Below, one piece after another: positions 54,686 to 64,000 of a stretch of DNA of 64,000 nt. The stretch lies in NCBI RefSeq assembly GCF_900103405.1, contig NZ_FNHX01000005.1, positions 436,845 through 500,844 on the forward strand. Reading direction: 5' to 3'. The translations under genes and the position numbers were made by a program. Numbering within the stretch: position 1 is the first letter of the stretch; each line of letters begins with the position of its first letter. This DNA comes from Polaromonas sp. JS666. Its GTDB lineage: Bacteria; Pseudomonadota; Gammaproteobacteria; Burkholderiales; Burkholderiaceae_C. Below the pieces are notes generated by a model. It saw nothing but the letters and a program-made list of their open reading frames with translations, was not told where the DNA came from and searched no databases.

Positions 54686-55363
54686 ATGACGACGATGGTG
54701 TCCAACCTGGAATTGATTCGCCGGGTACCCCTTTTCTCCGTTTTGACGGCCGCTCAGGCCGCCTCGGTCGCCGATACGGTGGTCAAGCGCCGCTTCAAGC
54801 GCGGCGAGCCTATCGTCGAGCAGGGCAAGAAGTCCAACGCGCTGTCCATCATCCTGACGGGCCGGGCCCGCGTCGTCACCACCGATGCCCGCGGCCGCGA
54901 GGTCATCCTGGCCACCATGCACCCCGGCGACTACGTCGGCGAGATGAGCCTGATCGACAACGAACCGCATTCGGCCACGGTACGCGCCGAGATCCAGACC
55001 GACGCCCTGATCCTGGGCCGCCTCGAATTCGCGCGCTGCCTGCCTGAGAACAGCTCCATGGCCTATGCCGTGCTCAAGGGCCTGGTGCAGCGCCTGCGCC
55101 ACGCCGACCGGCAGATCGAGTCGCTGGCCTTGATGGACGTGTACGGCCGCGTGGCCAGGGCCTTGCTGGAGTTCGCCAGCGACGACGGCACCGGCAACAC
55201 CGTGATCCGCGACAAGGTCTCGCGCCAGGATCTGGCCAAGATGGTCGGCGCCTCGCGCGAGATGGTCAGCCGGGTCATGAAAGACCTGGAAGAGCGCGGC
55301 TTCATCGAGACCCGGGACGACGGCTCCGTCCTCGTGAAAGAGCGCCTGCATACCCTGGGTTAA
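54686..55363 (+). CDS. Crp/Fnr family transcriptional regulator
   Basis: 225-residue regulator with a cyclic nucleotide-binding beta-roll (about 15-130) and a C-terminal winged helix. The effector-pocket motif reads GDYVGEMSLIDNEPHSATVRA; in E. coli CRP the corresponding Arg-Ser that grips cAMP phosphate is here H96-S97, so ordinary cAMP binding is doubtful. The recognition helix is in SRQDLAKMVGASREMVSRVMKDLEERG (179-205, in parts). There is no FNR-type N-terminal cysteine cluster. It is divergent from trxB and 89 bases before ftsK. The ligand and regulon are unknown. Confidence 0.9.
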   Translation: MTTMVSNLELIRRVPLFSVLTAAQAASVADTVVKRRFKRGEPIVEQGKKSNALSIILTGRARVVTTDARGREVILATMHPGDYVGEMSLIDNEPHSATVRAEIQTDALILGRLEFARCLPENSSMAYAVLKGLVQRLRHADRQIESLALMDVYGRVARALLEFASDDGTGNTVIRDKVSRQDLAKMVGASREMVSRVMKDLEERGFIETRDDGSVLVKERLHTLG

Positions 55364-55452
55364 CACGCCCAGGCCGATCGCCCGCCACCCGTTTGGCGCC
55401 CGTGGCGCTCCTTCAAGGCTTGCACTCAACTGCGGTAAGCTTCAAGTGAGCC

Positions 55453-57792
<2,340 letters not shown>

Positions 57793-57797
57793 CGATC

Positions 57798-58442
57798 ATG
57801 AAGAAATACCTTGCGATGATGCTGGTGGCGGCTTGCGCCCACCCCGCCTGGGCCGACGGCCTGGACAGCCTGGAGGCGTTCGTGAAGACCGTCAGCAGCG
57901 GCCGCGCCGAATTTACCCAGGTCGTCACCGCGCCGGCCAGGGACGGGCAGGCCGCGCGCAGCAAGACCTCCACCGGTACCTTCGAGTTTTCGCGGCCCAA
58001 CCGCTTTCGCTTCATTTACAAGAAGCCCTTTGAGCAAAGCATCGTGGCCGACGGCCAGACCTTGTGGCTGCACGACGTGGACCTGAACCAGGTCACTTCG
58101 CGCAAGCAGTCCAGCGTGCTGGGCTCCACCCCCGCGGCCCTGATTGCCGCGGCGCCCGACTTGCGCGCCCTGCAGGCCGATTTCACGCTGGCCGCCGCGC
58201 CCGATGCCGGCGGCCTGCAATGGGTGGTGGCCACGCCCAAGACCAAGGAAGGCCAGCTCCAGTCCGTGCGCGTGGGCTTTCGCCCCGGCGAAAAATCCTC
58301 CGGCCTGGCCGCGCTGGAGATCACCGACAGCTTCGGCCAGCGCTCGGTGCTGAGCTTCAGCAAGGTTGAGGTCAACCCCAATCTGCCGGCCGATACCTTC
58401 CGCTTCACCCCACCCAAGGGCGCGGACGTGATCCGGCAGTAA
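57798..58442 (+). CDS. lolA: Outer-membrane lipoprotein carrier protein LolA
   Basis: 214-residue periplasmic chaperone that carries lipoproteins from LolCDE to LolB. It has a signal peptide (KYLAMMLVAACAHPAWA), then the half-barrel fold with FTQVVTAPARDG, TGTFEFSRPNRFRFIYKKPFEQSIVADGQTLWLHDVDLNQV (in parts) and the end DTFRFTPPKGADVI. The ATG at 57798 has GGAG eight bases upstream and gives the clean signal; a GTG at 57789 would overlap the ftsK stop (GTGA). It lies directly after ftsK, the usual ftsK-lolA-rarA order, but here the following two genes run the other way. Confidence 0.95.
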   Translation: MKKYLAMMLVAACAHPAWADGLDSLEAFVKTVSSGRAEFTQVVTAPARDGQAARSKTSTGTFEFSRPNRFRFIYKKPFEQSIVADGQTLWLHDVDLNQVTSRKQSSVLGSTPAALIAAAPDLRALQADFTLAAAPDAGGLQWVVATPKTKEGQLQSVRVGFRPGEKSSGLAALEITDSFGQRSVLSFSKVEVNPNLPADTFRFTPPKGADVIRQ

Positions 58443-58454
58443 ACAAAACCGGTT

Positions 58455-58835
58455 CTAGGCGACCGGGGGCTTGGGAAGGCGCTGCGCGGGATCGTAGAAA
58501 AAGGTTTCTTCCGCGATCCGCTCGCCTTCCCAGCGCTGCCAGGCGAGTTCTTCCATCTCGGTGCGGCTGCCGTCCTGCCATTCAAAGCGGAAGATCCAGC
58601 GGATCACCACGTGGTCGCCGTCGAGCAGGGCGGGGCGCACGCAGGTCGAGGTCAGCGATTTCGCCCTTTCCATGACCTTGCGCTCGCCGGTGACCAGGTT
58701 GGTACGTCCCACGCGCGGCGCGGCCTGGTTTTCCTGCATGGACGCGTTCTCGGTGTAGAACTCTTCAATGGCCTGGGCATGGGCGTTTTCTTCAACGCGG
58801 GCGATAAATCGTTCCAGGGTTTCGCGGCTTGGCAT
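58455..58835 (-). CDS. SnoaL/NTF2-like fold protein
   Basis: 126-residue protein of the NTF2-like (SnoaL) superfamily. The start MPSRETLERFIARVEENAHAQAIEEFYTENASMQENQ (in parts) and the core VVIRWIFRFEWQDGSRTEMEELAWQRWEGERIAEETFFYDP (in parts) form the cone-shaped alpha+beta fold. Members are small ligand-binding proteins or enzymes; function here is unknown. The ATG ending at 58835 has AAGGA upstream. It follows the GNAT gene by 93 bases on the minus strand and is convergent with lolA (12 bases apart). Confidence 0.85.
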   Translation of the reverse strand: MPSRETLERFIARVEENAHAQAIEEFYTENASMQENQAAPRVGRTNLVTGERKVMERAKSLTSTCVRPALLDGDHVVIRWIFRFEWQDGSRTEMEELAWQRWEGERIAEETFFYDPAQRLPKPPVA

Positions 58836-58928
58836 GGGGTTTCCTTCAAAGAGTGGGGAGTCATTGACCCGTTCTTTTGTGTTGTACACGACTTGGCCGA
58901 GCCCTGTAGTCCATCGGGGCATAGGCTC

Positions 58929-59777
58929 TCAACCCAATTCAAACGTGGTGATACCGTACAGCTTTTGCAGCGGCAAGGCCGGCGCCGGCCCGGTGTACAT
59001 GCGGGCGGTCTCGAACACCGGCGCCATGCCGTGCCGGCGCGCCAGTGCCATGGCCTCGGGATTGGCTTGCGGTGTGTCGAGGTAAATCTTCGCATCCCTG
59101 CCCGCGGCCGACTTCAGGGCGTTGAACAGCCCATCGGCCACCGCCGTGCTGTCGGCAAACAGCGGGCCGACCTTGAAGCCCGAGCGGCAGGGCCGCAGCA
59201 CGCCATAGCCCTGGAGCGTGCCGTCCTCAACCCAGCCCAGGGCCGTGCCGCCCGGCTGCTGGATCCAGCAGCGCAGAAAGTCGACCCGCCCATCCGGAAA
59301 GAAGGCCTGGTCATAGGCGAGCACGGCGGTCAGCGGCACACCGGCCAGCGGCACTGCGCGCGCATCGATGGGCACCGAGTCGCCGCCAGCACCCTCCTGG
59401 CGGATATTGCGCCATGCCAGGGAATAGCCCGACTTGCGGTAGTTCTGCTGCTGTACCACCACGCCGTCCAGCCCCACATTGCGACCGGCCACCGTGGCCA
59501 TGCCTGCCTGCCAGAGCCTCAGGCCGAGGCCGCGGCCCCGAAAGCCAGGCCTCACGATGTACAGGCCCAGAAAGGCGAAAGCACTGCCGTATTTCACGAC
59601 CGAAATGCCGGCCACTGCTTCGCCGTCCAGCCGCCCCAGCAGAAAGCCGCCCGGGTCCGCCGCATAAAAGCAGCCCGCATCATGCAGCCCGGGGTTCCAT
59701 CCCTCCTCGGCCGCCCATCCCAGCAGGACGTCCAGCTCTTCACGCTTCGCGGGTGTGATCGTGTAGGGGTCTGTCAT
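58929..59777 (-). CDS. GNAT family acetyltransferase, two-domain type
   Basis: 282-residue protein. The N-terminal GNAT domain has the acetyl-CoA motif RGRGLGLRLWQ (motif A) after LYIVRPGFRG, and the second part (about 150-282) looks like the C-terminal Acetyltransf_18-type domain of two-domain GNAT proteins, including RMYTGPAPALPLQKLYGITTFELG (in parts). Its acceptor is unknown. It is minus strand, between lolA and rarA, with the NTF2-like gene downstream. The start is the ATG ending at 59777. Confidence 0.87.
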   Translation of the reverse strand: MTDPYTITPAKREELDVLLGWAAEEGWNPGLHDAGCFYAADPGGFLLGRLDGEAVAGISVVKYGSAFAFLGLYIVRPGFRGRGLGLRLWQAGMATVAGRNVGLDGVVVQQQNYRKSGYSLAWRNIRQEGAGGDSVPIDARAVPLAGVPLTAVLAYDQAFFPDGRVDFLRCWIQQPGGTALGWVEDGTLQGYGVLRPCRSGFKVGPLFADSTAVADGLFNALKSAAGRDAKIYLDTPQANPEAMALARRHGMAPVFETARMYTGPAPALPLQKLYGITTFELG

Positions 59778-59888
59778 TTGGTTGCCTGCGGCTTCTGGAA
59801 TCCGGTGGGTGGCTTAGACTCTAGCATCGCAGCCGTCAGTCTTGCTCCCGCTTTTTCCTCCGCTTTTCGCTTCCAAACCCAGCCCTTT

Positions 59889-61190
59889 GTGAAAGCCGCG
59901 TCCTCCACCCACCAGCCCCTGGCCGAGCGCCTGCGCCCGCAAAACCTGGGCGAAGTCATAGGCCAGCAGCATCTGCTGGGCGAAGGCATGCCGCTGCGCA
60001 TCGCGTTTGAGTCCGGCCAGCCGCACAGCTGCATCCTCTGGGGCCCGCCCGGTGTGGGCAAGACCACCATCGCGCGGCTGATGGCCAGCAGCTTTGACGC
60101 GCACTTCATCACTATTTCGGCGGTGCTGGGCGGCGTCAAGGACATCCGCGAAGCGGTGGAGCAGGCCAGCATCTGGCAGGCCCAGGGCGGGCGGCGCACC
60201 ATCGTGTTCGTCGATGAGGTGCACCGCTTCAACAAAAGCCAGCAGGATGCCTTTTTGCCGCACGTGGAGAGCGGCCTTTTCACCTTCATAGGCGCCACCA
60301 CCGAAAATCCCTCGTTCGAGGTCAACTCGGCCCTGCTGTCGCGCGCCGTGGTCTATGTGCTCCAGCCGCTGGGCGAGGCGGACTTGAAGCAGATCGTGGA
60401 CAAGGTGCTGGCTGAAAACGCGCTGCCGGCCATCGCCGCCATCGACGCGCAGGCGGTGGACCGCCTCGTGGCCTATGCCGACGGCGATGCGCGGCGCCTG
60501 CTTAACACGCTGGAGTCGCTCAGCGTGGCGGCCAGGGCCGAGAAGGTCAGCGAAGTCACCGACGTCTGGCTGCTCAAGGTGCTGGGCGAGCGCCTGCGCC
60601 GCTACGACAAGGGCGGCGAGCAGTTCTACGACACCATCTCGGCGCTGCACAAGTCGGTGCGCGGCTCGGACCCCGATGCCGCGCTCTACTGGTTCATGCG
60701 CATGCTCGACGGCGGCGCCGAGCCGCGCTACATGGCGCGCCGGCTGGTGCGCATGGCCAGCGAGGACATCGGCCTGGCCGACCCGCGCGCGCTGCGCCTG
60801 GCGCTGGACGCGGCCGAGGTCTATGAGCGCCTGGGCTCCCCCGAAGGCGAGTTGGCCCTGGCCCAGTGCGTGATCTACCTGGCGGTGGCACCGAAGTCCA
60901 ACGCGGTCTACAAGGCCTTCAACGAAGCCAAGGCGTTTATCAGCAAGGACGGCACCCGACCGGTGCCCCTGCATTTGCGCAATGCACCAACAAAGCTCAT
61001 GAAGCAGCTCGACTACGGCAAAAACTACCGTTACGCGCACGACGAGGAAGACGGCTTCGCGGCCGGAGAAAACTATTTTCCCGAAGGCATGCAGGCCCCG
61101 GGCTTTTATCGGCCGGTCAACAGAGGGCTGGAAATGAAAATTGCCGAAAAGCTCGAGCAATTGCGTGTAAAAAACGACTCGAAGAAATGA
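59889..61190 (+). CDS. rarA: Replication-associated recombination protein RarA (MgsA)
   Basis: 433-residue AAA+ ATPase acting at stalled replication forks. Walker A is GPPGVGKTT (52-60), Walker B is VFVDEVHRF (D109-E110), and the sensor region is FTFIGATTENPSFEVNSALLSR (in parts). The C-terminal MgsA tetramerisation part includes AVYKAFNEAKAFI and YRYAHDEEDGFAAGENYFPEGM (in parts). The start is taken as GTG at 59889, giving VKAASSTHQPLAERLRPQ, as the long open frame upstream overlaps the opposite-strand genes. No clear ribosome site is seen. Usually it is directly after lolA; here about 1.4 kb separates them. Confidence 0.93.
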   Translation: MKAASSTHQPLAERLRPQNLGEVIGQQHLLGEGMPLRIAFESGQPHSCILWGPPGVGKTTIARLMASSFDAHFITISAVLGGVKDIREAVEQASIWQAQGGRRTIVFVDEVHRFNKSQQDAFLPHVESGLFTFIGATTENPSFEVNSALLSRAVVYVLQPLGEADLKQIVDKVLAENALPAIAAIDAQAVDRLVAYADGDARRLLNTLESLSVAARAEKVSEVTDVWLLKVLGERLRRYDKGGEQFYDTISALHKSVRGSDPDAALYWFMRMLDGGAEPRYMARRLVRMASEDIGLADPRALRLALDAAEVYERLGSPEGELALAQCVIYLAVAPKSNAVYKAFNEAKAFISKDGTRPVPLHLRNAPTKLMKQLDYGKNYRYAHDEEDGFAAGENYFPEGMQAPGFYRPVNRGLEMKIAEKLEQLRVKNDSKK

Positions 61191-61226
61191 GCCGCGCGCA
61201 GGCGGCCCGCGTCGATTGCCGCCGGT

Positions 61227-61254
61227 GGACCATGAAACAGGCCTGCCATGGTCC
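61227..61254 (+). terminator. Possible hairpin after rarA
   Basis: Inverted repeat GGACCATG (61227-61234) and CATGGTCC (61247-61254), 8 bp perfect with a 12-base loop, 37 bases past the rarA stop. There is no T tract, so it might be a Rho-linked stop, an mRNA structure or a protein-binding site. Confidence 0.3.
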
Positions 61255-61372
61255 GAGCCGGCGTTCCCCAAAACAGCGCATACGCTTTCTGCATGGCATG
61301 CTCCGTCTGCGCATGCCTCAAGGGGAAACCTCCGCTTGATACTACCGACTCCTCAATTCATCAGGAGTCGTC

Positions 61373-62512
61373 ATGTCGTCAAGTTATTGCGTAAAAAGCG
61401 CTCTTTCCGTACTGGTCGTTGTTTCGGCAGCTTCGGCTTTCGCCCAGGACAAAGTAAAAATAGCCATCGTCGGCCCGCTGTCTGGCCCAGCCGCAAATTA
61501 CGGCAAGGACAACGAGCGTGGTGCGCAACTTGCCATTGAAGACCTCAATGCCAGCCAGTTCAGGATTGGCGGCAAGGCCGTGAAGTTCGAGCTGATTTCA
61601 GAAGACGATCAGGCCGACCCGAAACAGGGGACCGCCGTTGCGCAAAAATTGGTTGATAGCGGTGTCAATGGCGTCGTGGGGCATAACAACAGCGGCACCA
61701 CCATTCCCGCCGCCCGGATCTACAGCGAAGCAGGCCTTCCGCACATCACGCCTGCGGCTTCCAATCCGAAACTCACCCAACTGGGCTACAAAACCACATT
61801 CCGCACCATTGCCCACGACGGAATGATAGGTAGCGCATTGGCTGTTTATGCGGCCACCAAGCTCAAGATCCACAACGTCGCCTTGATTGACGACCGTACG
61901 GCATATGGCCAGGGCCTGGCGGACGAGTTTGAAAAAACCTTCAAATCGCTGGGCGGAACAGTCGTCGCGCGTGAATTTACCAGCGACAAGGCCACTGATT
62001 TTTCCCCCATCCTGACGACGATCAAGGGCAAGAAGGCGCAGGCCGTCTTTTTTGGAGGCCTGGATGGACAGGCGGGGTCCATGCTTCGCCAAATGGCCCA
62101 GTTGGGGATGGGGCAGCTTCCCTTTATGGGTGGTGACGGTGTCTGCACCGGCGATCTGCCCAAGCTTGGTGCGCAGGCGGTCGGAAAAAACGTGATCTGC
62201 GGCGACGGCGGCGAAGCCTTGATGGATATGAAGGGAGGCCCTGGTTTTGCCCAACGCTATAAGGCCGCCTACAGCACCGATGTCGTGGTTTACGCACCTT
62301 ATGCCTATGACAACGTCATGATATTGGCCAATGCCATGCGGGCTGCCGGTTCTGCGGAGCCCGCCAAGTACCTGGCCTATGTCGGCAAGACAAAGCATGA
62401 GGGCATCACCGGGCATATTGAATTTGACGGAACGGGCCAGCGCAAGAACGCTGCCGTCACGCTGTCCACCTATCCGCAGGGTGTCAAAACCACGCTTGTC
62501 ACCATGAAGTGA
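61373..62512 (+). CDS. Branched-chain amino acid ABC transporter substrate-binding protein
   Basis: 379-residue periplasmic binding protein of the LivJ/LivK type. It has a signal peptide (SALSVLVVVSAASAFAQ), then VKIAIVGPLSGPAANYGKDNERGAQLAIEDLN (in parts) and the conserved GVVGHNNSGTTIPAARIYSEAGLPHITPAASNP (in parts). The AGGAG ribosome site lies six bases before the ATG. It is a stand-alone gene; livHMGF are not here, so it would use a transporter encoded elsewhere. L-asparaginase follows 130 bases downstream, perhaps linked to amino acid use. The ligand is uncertain. Confidence 0.93.
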   Translation: MSSSYCVKSALSVLVVVSAASAFAQDKVKIAIVGPLSGPAANYGKDNERGAQLAIEDLNASQFRIGGKAVKFELISEDDQADPKQGTAVAQKLVDSGVNGVVGHNNSGTTIPAARIYSEAGLPHITPAASNPKLTQLGYKTTFRTIAHDGMIGSALAVYAATKLKIHNVALIDDRTAYGQGLADEFEKTFKSLGGTVVAREFTSDKATDFSPILTTIKGKKAQAVFFGGLDGQAGSMLRQMAQLGMGQLPFMGGDGVCTGDLPKLGAQAVGKNVICGDGGEALMDMKGGPGFAQRYKAAYSTDVVVYAPYAYDNVMILANAMRAAGSAEPAKYLAYVGKTKHEGITGHIEFDGTGQRKNAAVTLSTYPQGVKTTLVTMK

Positions 62513-62642
62513 CAGCGCTTGGCCAGTCAGGCGCCAAGCGAAAAGACAGCGGCGGATTCCCGCTGCTGCCCTCCTGGTACCCGTCCCGCGGCGCGACCCA
62601 TAGTGTGATCACCAGCGGGGCGGCTCCATCATCTTTAACGCA

Positions 62643-63656
62643 ATGGTTGAAACATTGATGCGAAAAACAAGGATTGCCGTCCTGGGCACCGGGGGCACCA
62701 TCGCGGGCGAAGCCAGTTCCGCCTCCGACGTACTCAGCTACCAGGATTCGCAGCTTTCCGCGGCCGACACTTTGGCGCCGCTGGCCCCTTACCTGCCCAA
62801 AGAGGTCGAATTGCTCGCGCTGCAGATCAGCCAGTTGGGCAGCGAAAACTTTTCCACCGATACCTGGCTTCTCCTGGCCCACGCGATTTCCCGGCTCGAC
62901 GAGACCGAAGAGCCGGACGGTTTTGTGCTGACGCAGGGAACCGATACGCTGGAGGAAACCGCCTACTTTCTGCATCTGGCTTTGAAGACGGCCAAGCCGG
63001 TCGTCGTGGTGGGGGCCATGCGGCCCGCAACCGCCATCAGTGCGGATGGGCCTTTGAATCTCCTGCGGGCGGTGCAACTCGCGGCCAGTCCCCAGGTGCG
63101 AGGATTTGGTGTGATGGTCGTGGCAAATGAACGGATCTTTTCGGCCCGGGAGGTGACCAAATCCCATACCTCATCGATCGACAGTTTTTGCAGTCCGGAA
63201 TTTGGATGCGTCGGCTATATGCAAAACGGGGACGTCAAACTTCATCGGATGCCGTCGCGCCACCACACGCTTAATTCGCCTTTCAGTGTGTCGGGCCTCC
63301 AAAGCCTGCCCAAGGTGGATATCGTGTATGCCTATGCGGGCGCGGGTAGCGAAAGTATTCGGGCTTTCCTGGACGGTGGCACACGCGGCCTTGTCCATGC
63401 GGGCACCGGAAACGGGTCGATTTCCAGCATTCACCAGATGGCTTATCGTGAAGCGATTTTGCGTGGCGTCGCGGTCGTCAGGAGCTCCCGCACCGGAAGC
63501 GGCCTTGTGTCGCGCAACGGCGCAGTAGACGACGATGCTTTCGGCAGCATAAGTTCTGACACGCTCAGCCCGCAAAAAGCCCGTGTATTGCTCAGCCTGG
63601 CACTGACCCTGAAGCAGGACGCCACGGAACTGCAGCGCTACTTTGATCACTACTGA
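62643..63656 (+). CDS. L-asparaginase (type II-like)
   Basis: 337-residue asparaginase/glutaminase converting L-asparagine to aspartate and ammonia. The first catalytic threonine is in VLGTGGTIAGEA (T19) and the second is in VLTQGTDTLEETAYFL with the Thr-Asp pair. VGAMRPATAISADGPLNLL continues the family motif, and the C-terminus has HAGTGNGSISS. There is no signal peptide, so it may be cytoplasmic. The start is ATG at 62643 or, five codons later, MRKTRIAVL (62658). It follows the amino acid binding-protein gene and is convergent with a LysR gene. Confidence 0.92.
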   Translation: MVETLMRKTRIAVLGTGGTIAGEASSASDVLSYQDSQLSAADTLAPLAPYLPKEVELLALQISQLGSENFSTDTWLLLAHAISRLDETEEPDGFVLTQGTDTLEETAYFLHLALKTAKPVVVVGAMRPATAISADGPLNLLRAVQLAASPQVRGFGVMVVANERIFSAREVTKSHTSSIDSFCSPEFGCVGYMQNGDVKLHRMPSRHHTLNSPFSVSGLQSLPKVDIVYAYAGAGSESIRAFLDGGTRGLVHAGTGNGSISSIHQMAYREAILRGVAVVRSSRTGSGLVSRNGAVDDDAFGSISSDTLSPQKARVLLSLALTLKQDATELQRYFDHY

Positions 63657-63671
63657 GCCCGATTTGCGATG

Positions 63672-64000
63672 TCAACCAGCTTGAATCAGGCGGGCCTGGG
63701 CCGCGAAATGCTCAACAAACTTTTTCTCATGCAGTGTGGCCTGGTGTGTGACCAGGTGCATCGCGGCCACCCGTATGGGCACTTCGGGGCTAAAGGGCAA
63801 AACCTGCGCGCCGTGCAGCTTCCCCAGTGCCCCCGTCAGGGAGTCAACCAGGGCGACGCCCATCCCTTGTGCGGCCAGATGCATGGCCACCACGCTGGTT
63901 TCGACCGAAACATTGCGGGTGAGCGCAATGTCCGCCATCCCGTCCGTCTGGGCAATCAGCGACGCGACAAGGTCGTCCTTGCTCAATCCGATGATGTTGC
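63672..64000 (-). CDS. LysR-type transcriptional regulator, C-terminal part only (truncated by window edge)
   Basis: About 108 residues at the window edge. The sequence ADIALTRNVSVETSVVAMHLAAQGMGVALVDSLTGAL (in parts) and the closing HEKKFVEHFAAQARLIQ match the second half of the effector-binding domain of LysR-type regulators. The DNA-binding N-terminus lies outside the window. It is convergent with the asparaginase gene (15 bases apart), so it is not necessarily its regulator. Confidence 0.75.
   Translation of the reverse strand, partial: NIIGLSKDDLVASLIAQTDGMADIALTRNVSVETSVVAMHLAAQGMGVALVDSLTGALGKLHGAQVLPFSPEVPIRVAAMHLVTHQATLHEKKFVEHFAAQARLIQAG

Noticed and set aside
58611-59888. In-frame extension of rarA over about 425 codons
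   Set aside because: The extension lies over two believable opposite-strand genes and has no RarA similarity; the AAA protein begins near 59889.

Overview
The window is chromosomal DNA from a high-GC betaproteobacterium, most likely a member of the Burkholderiales (Comamonadaceae-like). The evidence is the gene order ribF-ileS-lspA, the block ftsK-lolA-rarA, paired acyl-CoA dehydrogenases, Bug-type solute receptors, an ACC deaminase of the Burkholderia/Pseudomonas type, and a long imperfect palindrome of a kind I associate with this group. Coding density is high. I see no tRNA, rRNA, CRISPR array, phage or transposase gene. The first gene (quinone oxidoreductase) and the last (LysR-type regulator) are cut by the window edges.

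Layout. 1-8.2 kb: quinone oxidoreductase, an exported DUF1800/DUF1501 pair, a 553-bp palindrome, a Nudix hydrolase, then AGE epimerase and Na/Pi cotransporter on the minus strand. 8.3-12.7 kb: ribF-ileS-lspA (minus). 12.9-18.5 kb: HNH endonuclease, serine hydrolase, two acyl-CoA dehydrogenase subunits (minus), purN and a fasciclin protein. 18.6-33.6 kb: a minus-strand gene train with a FimV-like protein, prepilin, MshL-type secretin, TPR protein, GspE/MshE ATPase, GspF/MshG platform protein, PilM/PilN-, PilO- and MshK-like proteins and two related LPCP pilins. It runs by overlapping genes into an ABC-2 transporter trio (permease, membrane-anchored accessory protein, ATPase). This is an MSHA-like pilus or type II secretion-like machine apparently coupled to its own ABC exporter, and it is the most unusual system here.

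34-44.7 kb: an orphan pyruvate-dehydrogenase-type E1 (no aceF or lpd beside it) divergent from an Lrp-type regulator, a 7TM receptor with a dead GGDEF domain, a divergent acdR-acdS pair for ACC deamination, then a Bug receptor, an amidase and an ABC-type binding protein. ACC deaminase makes 2-oxobutyrate. The orphan E1/Lrp arrangement resembles mdeB/mdeR of Pseudomonas, a 2-oxobutyrate dehydrogenase E1 and its regulator, so the two loci may form one route.

44.8-64 kb: mostly housekeeping. It holds an esterase-like phytase protein, prfC, a DUF1653 protein, an M48 peptidase, an RsmB-type rRNA methyltransferase, a fatty acid desaturase, rpmB-rpmG, trxB, a Crp/Fnr regulator, ftsK-lolA, a minus-strand GNAT/NTF2 pair wedged before rarA, a branched-chain amino acid binding protein, L-asparaginase and a partial LysR regulator. 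All functions are assigned by reading motifs and family resemblance; no database search was run.
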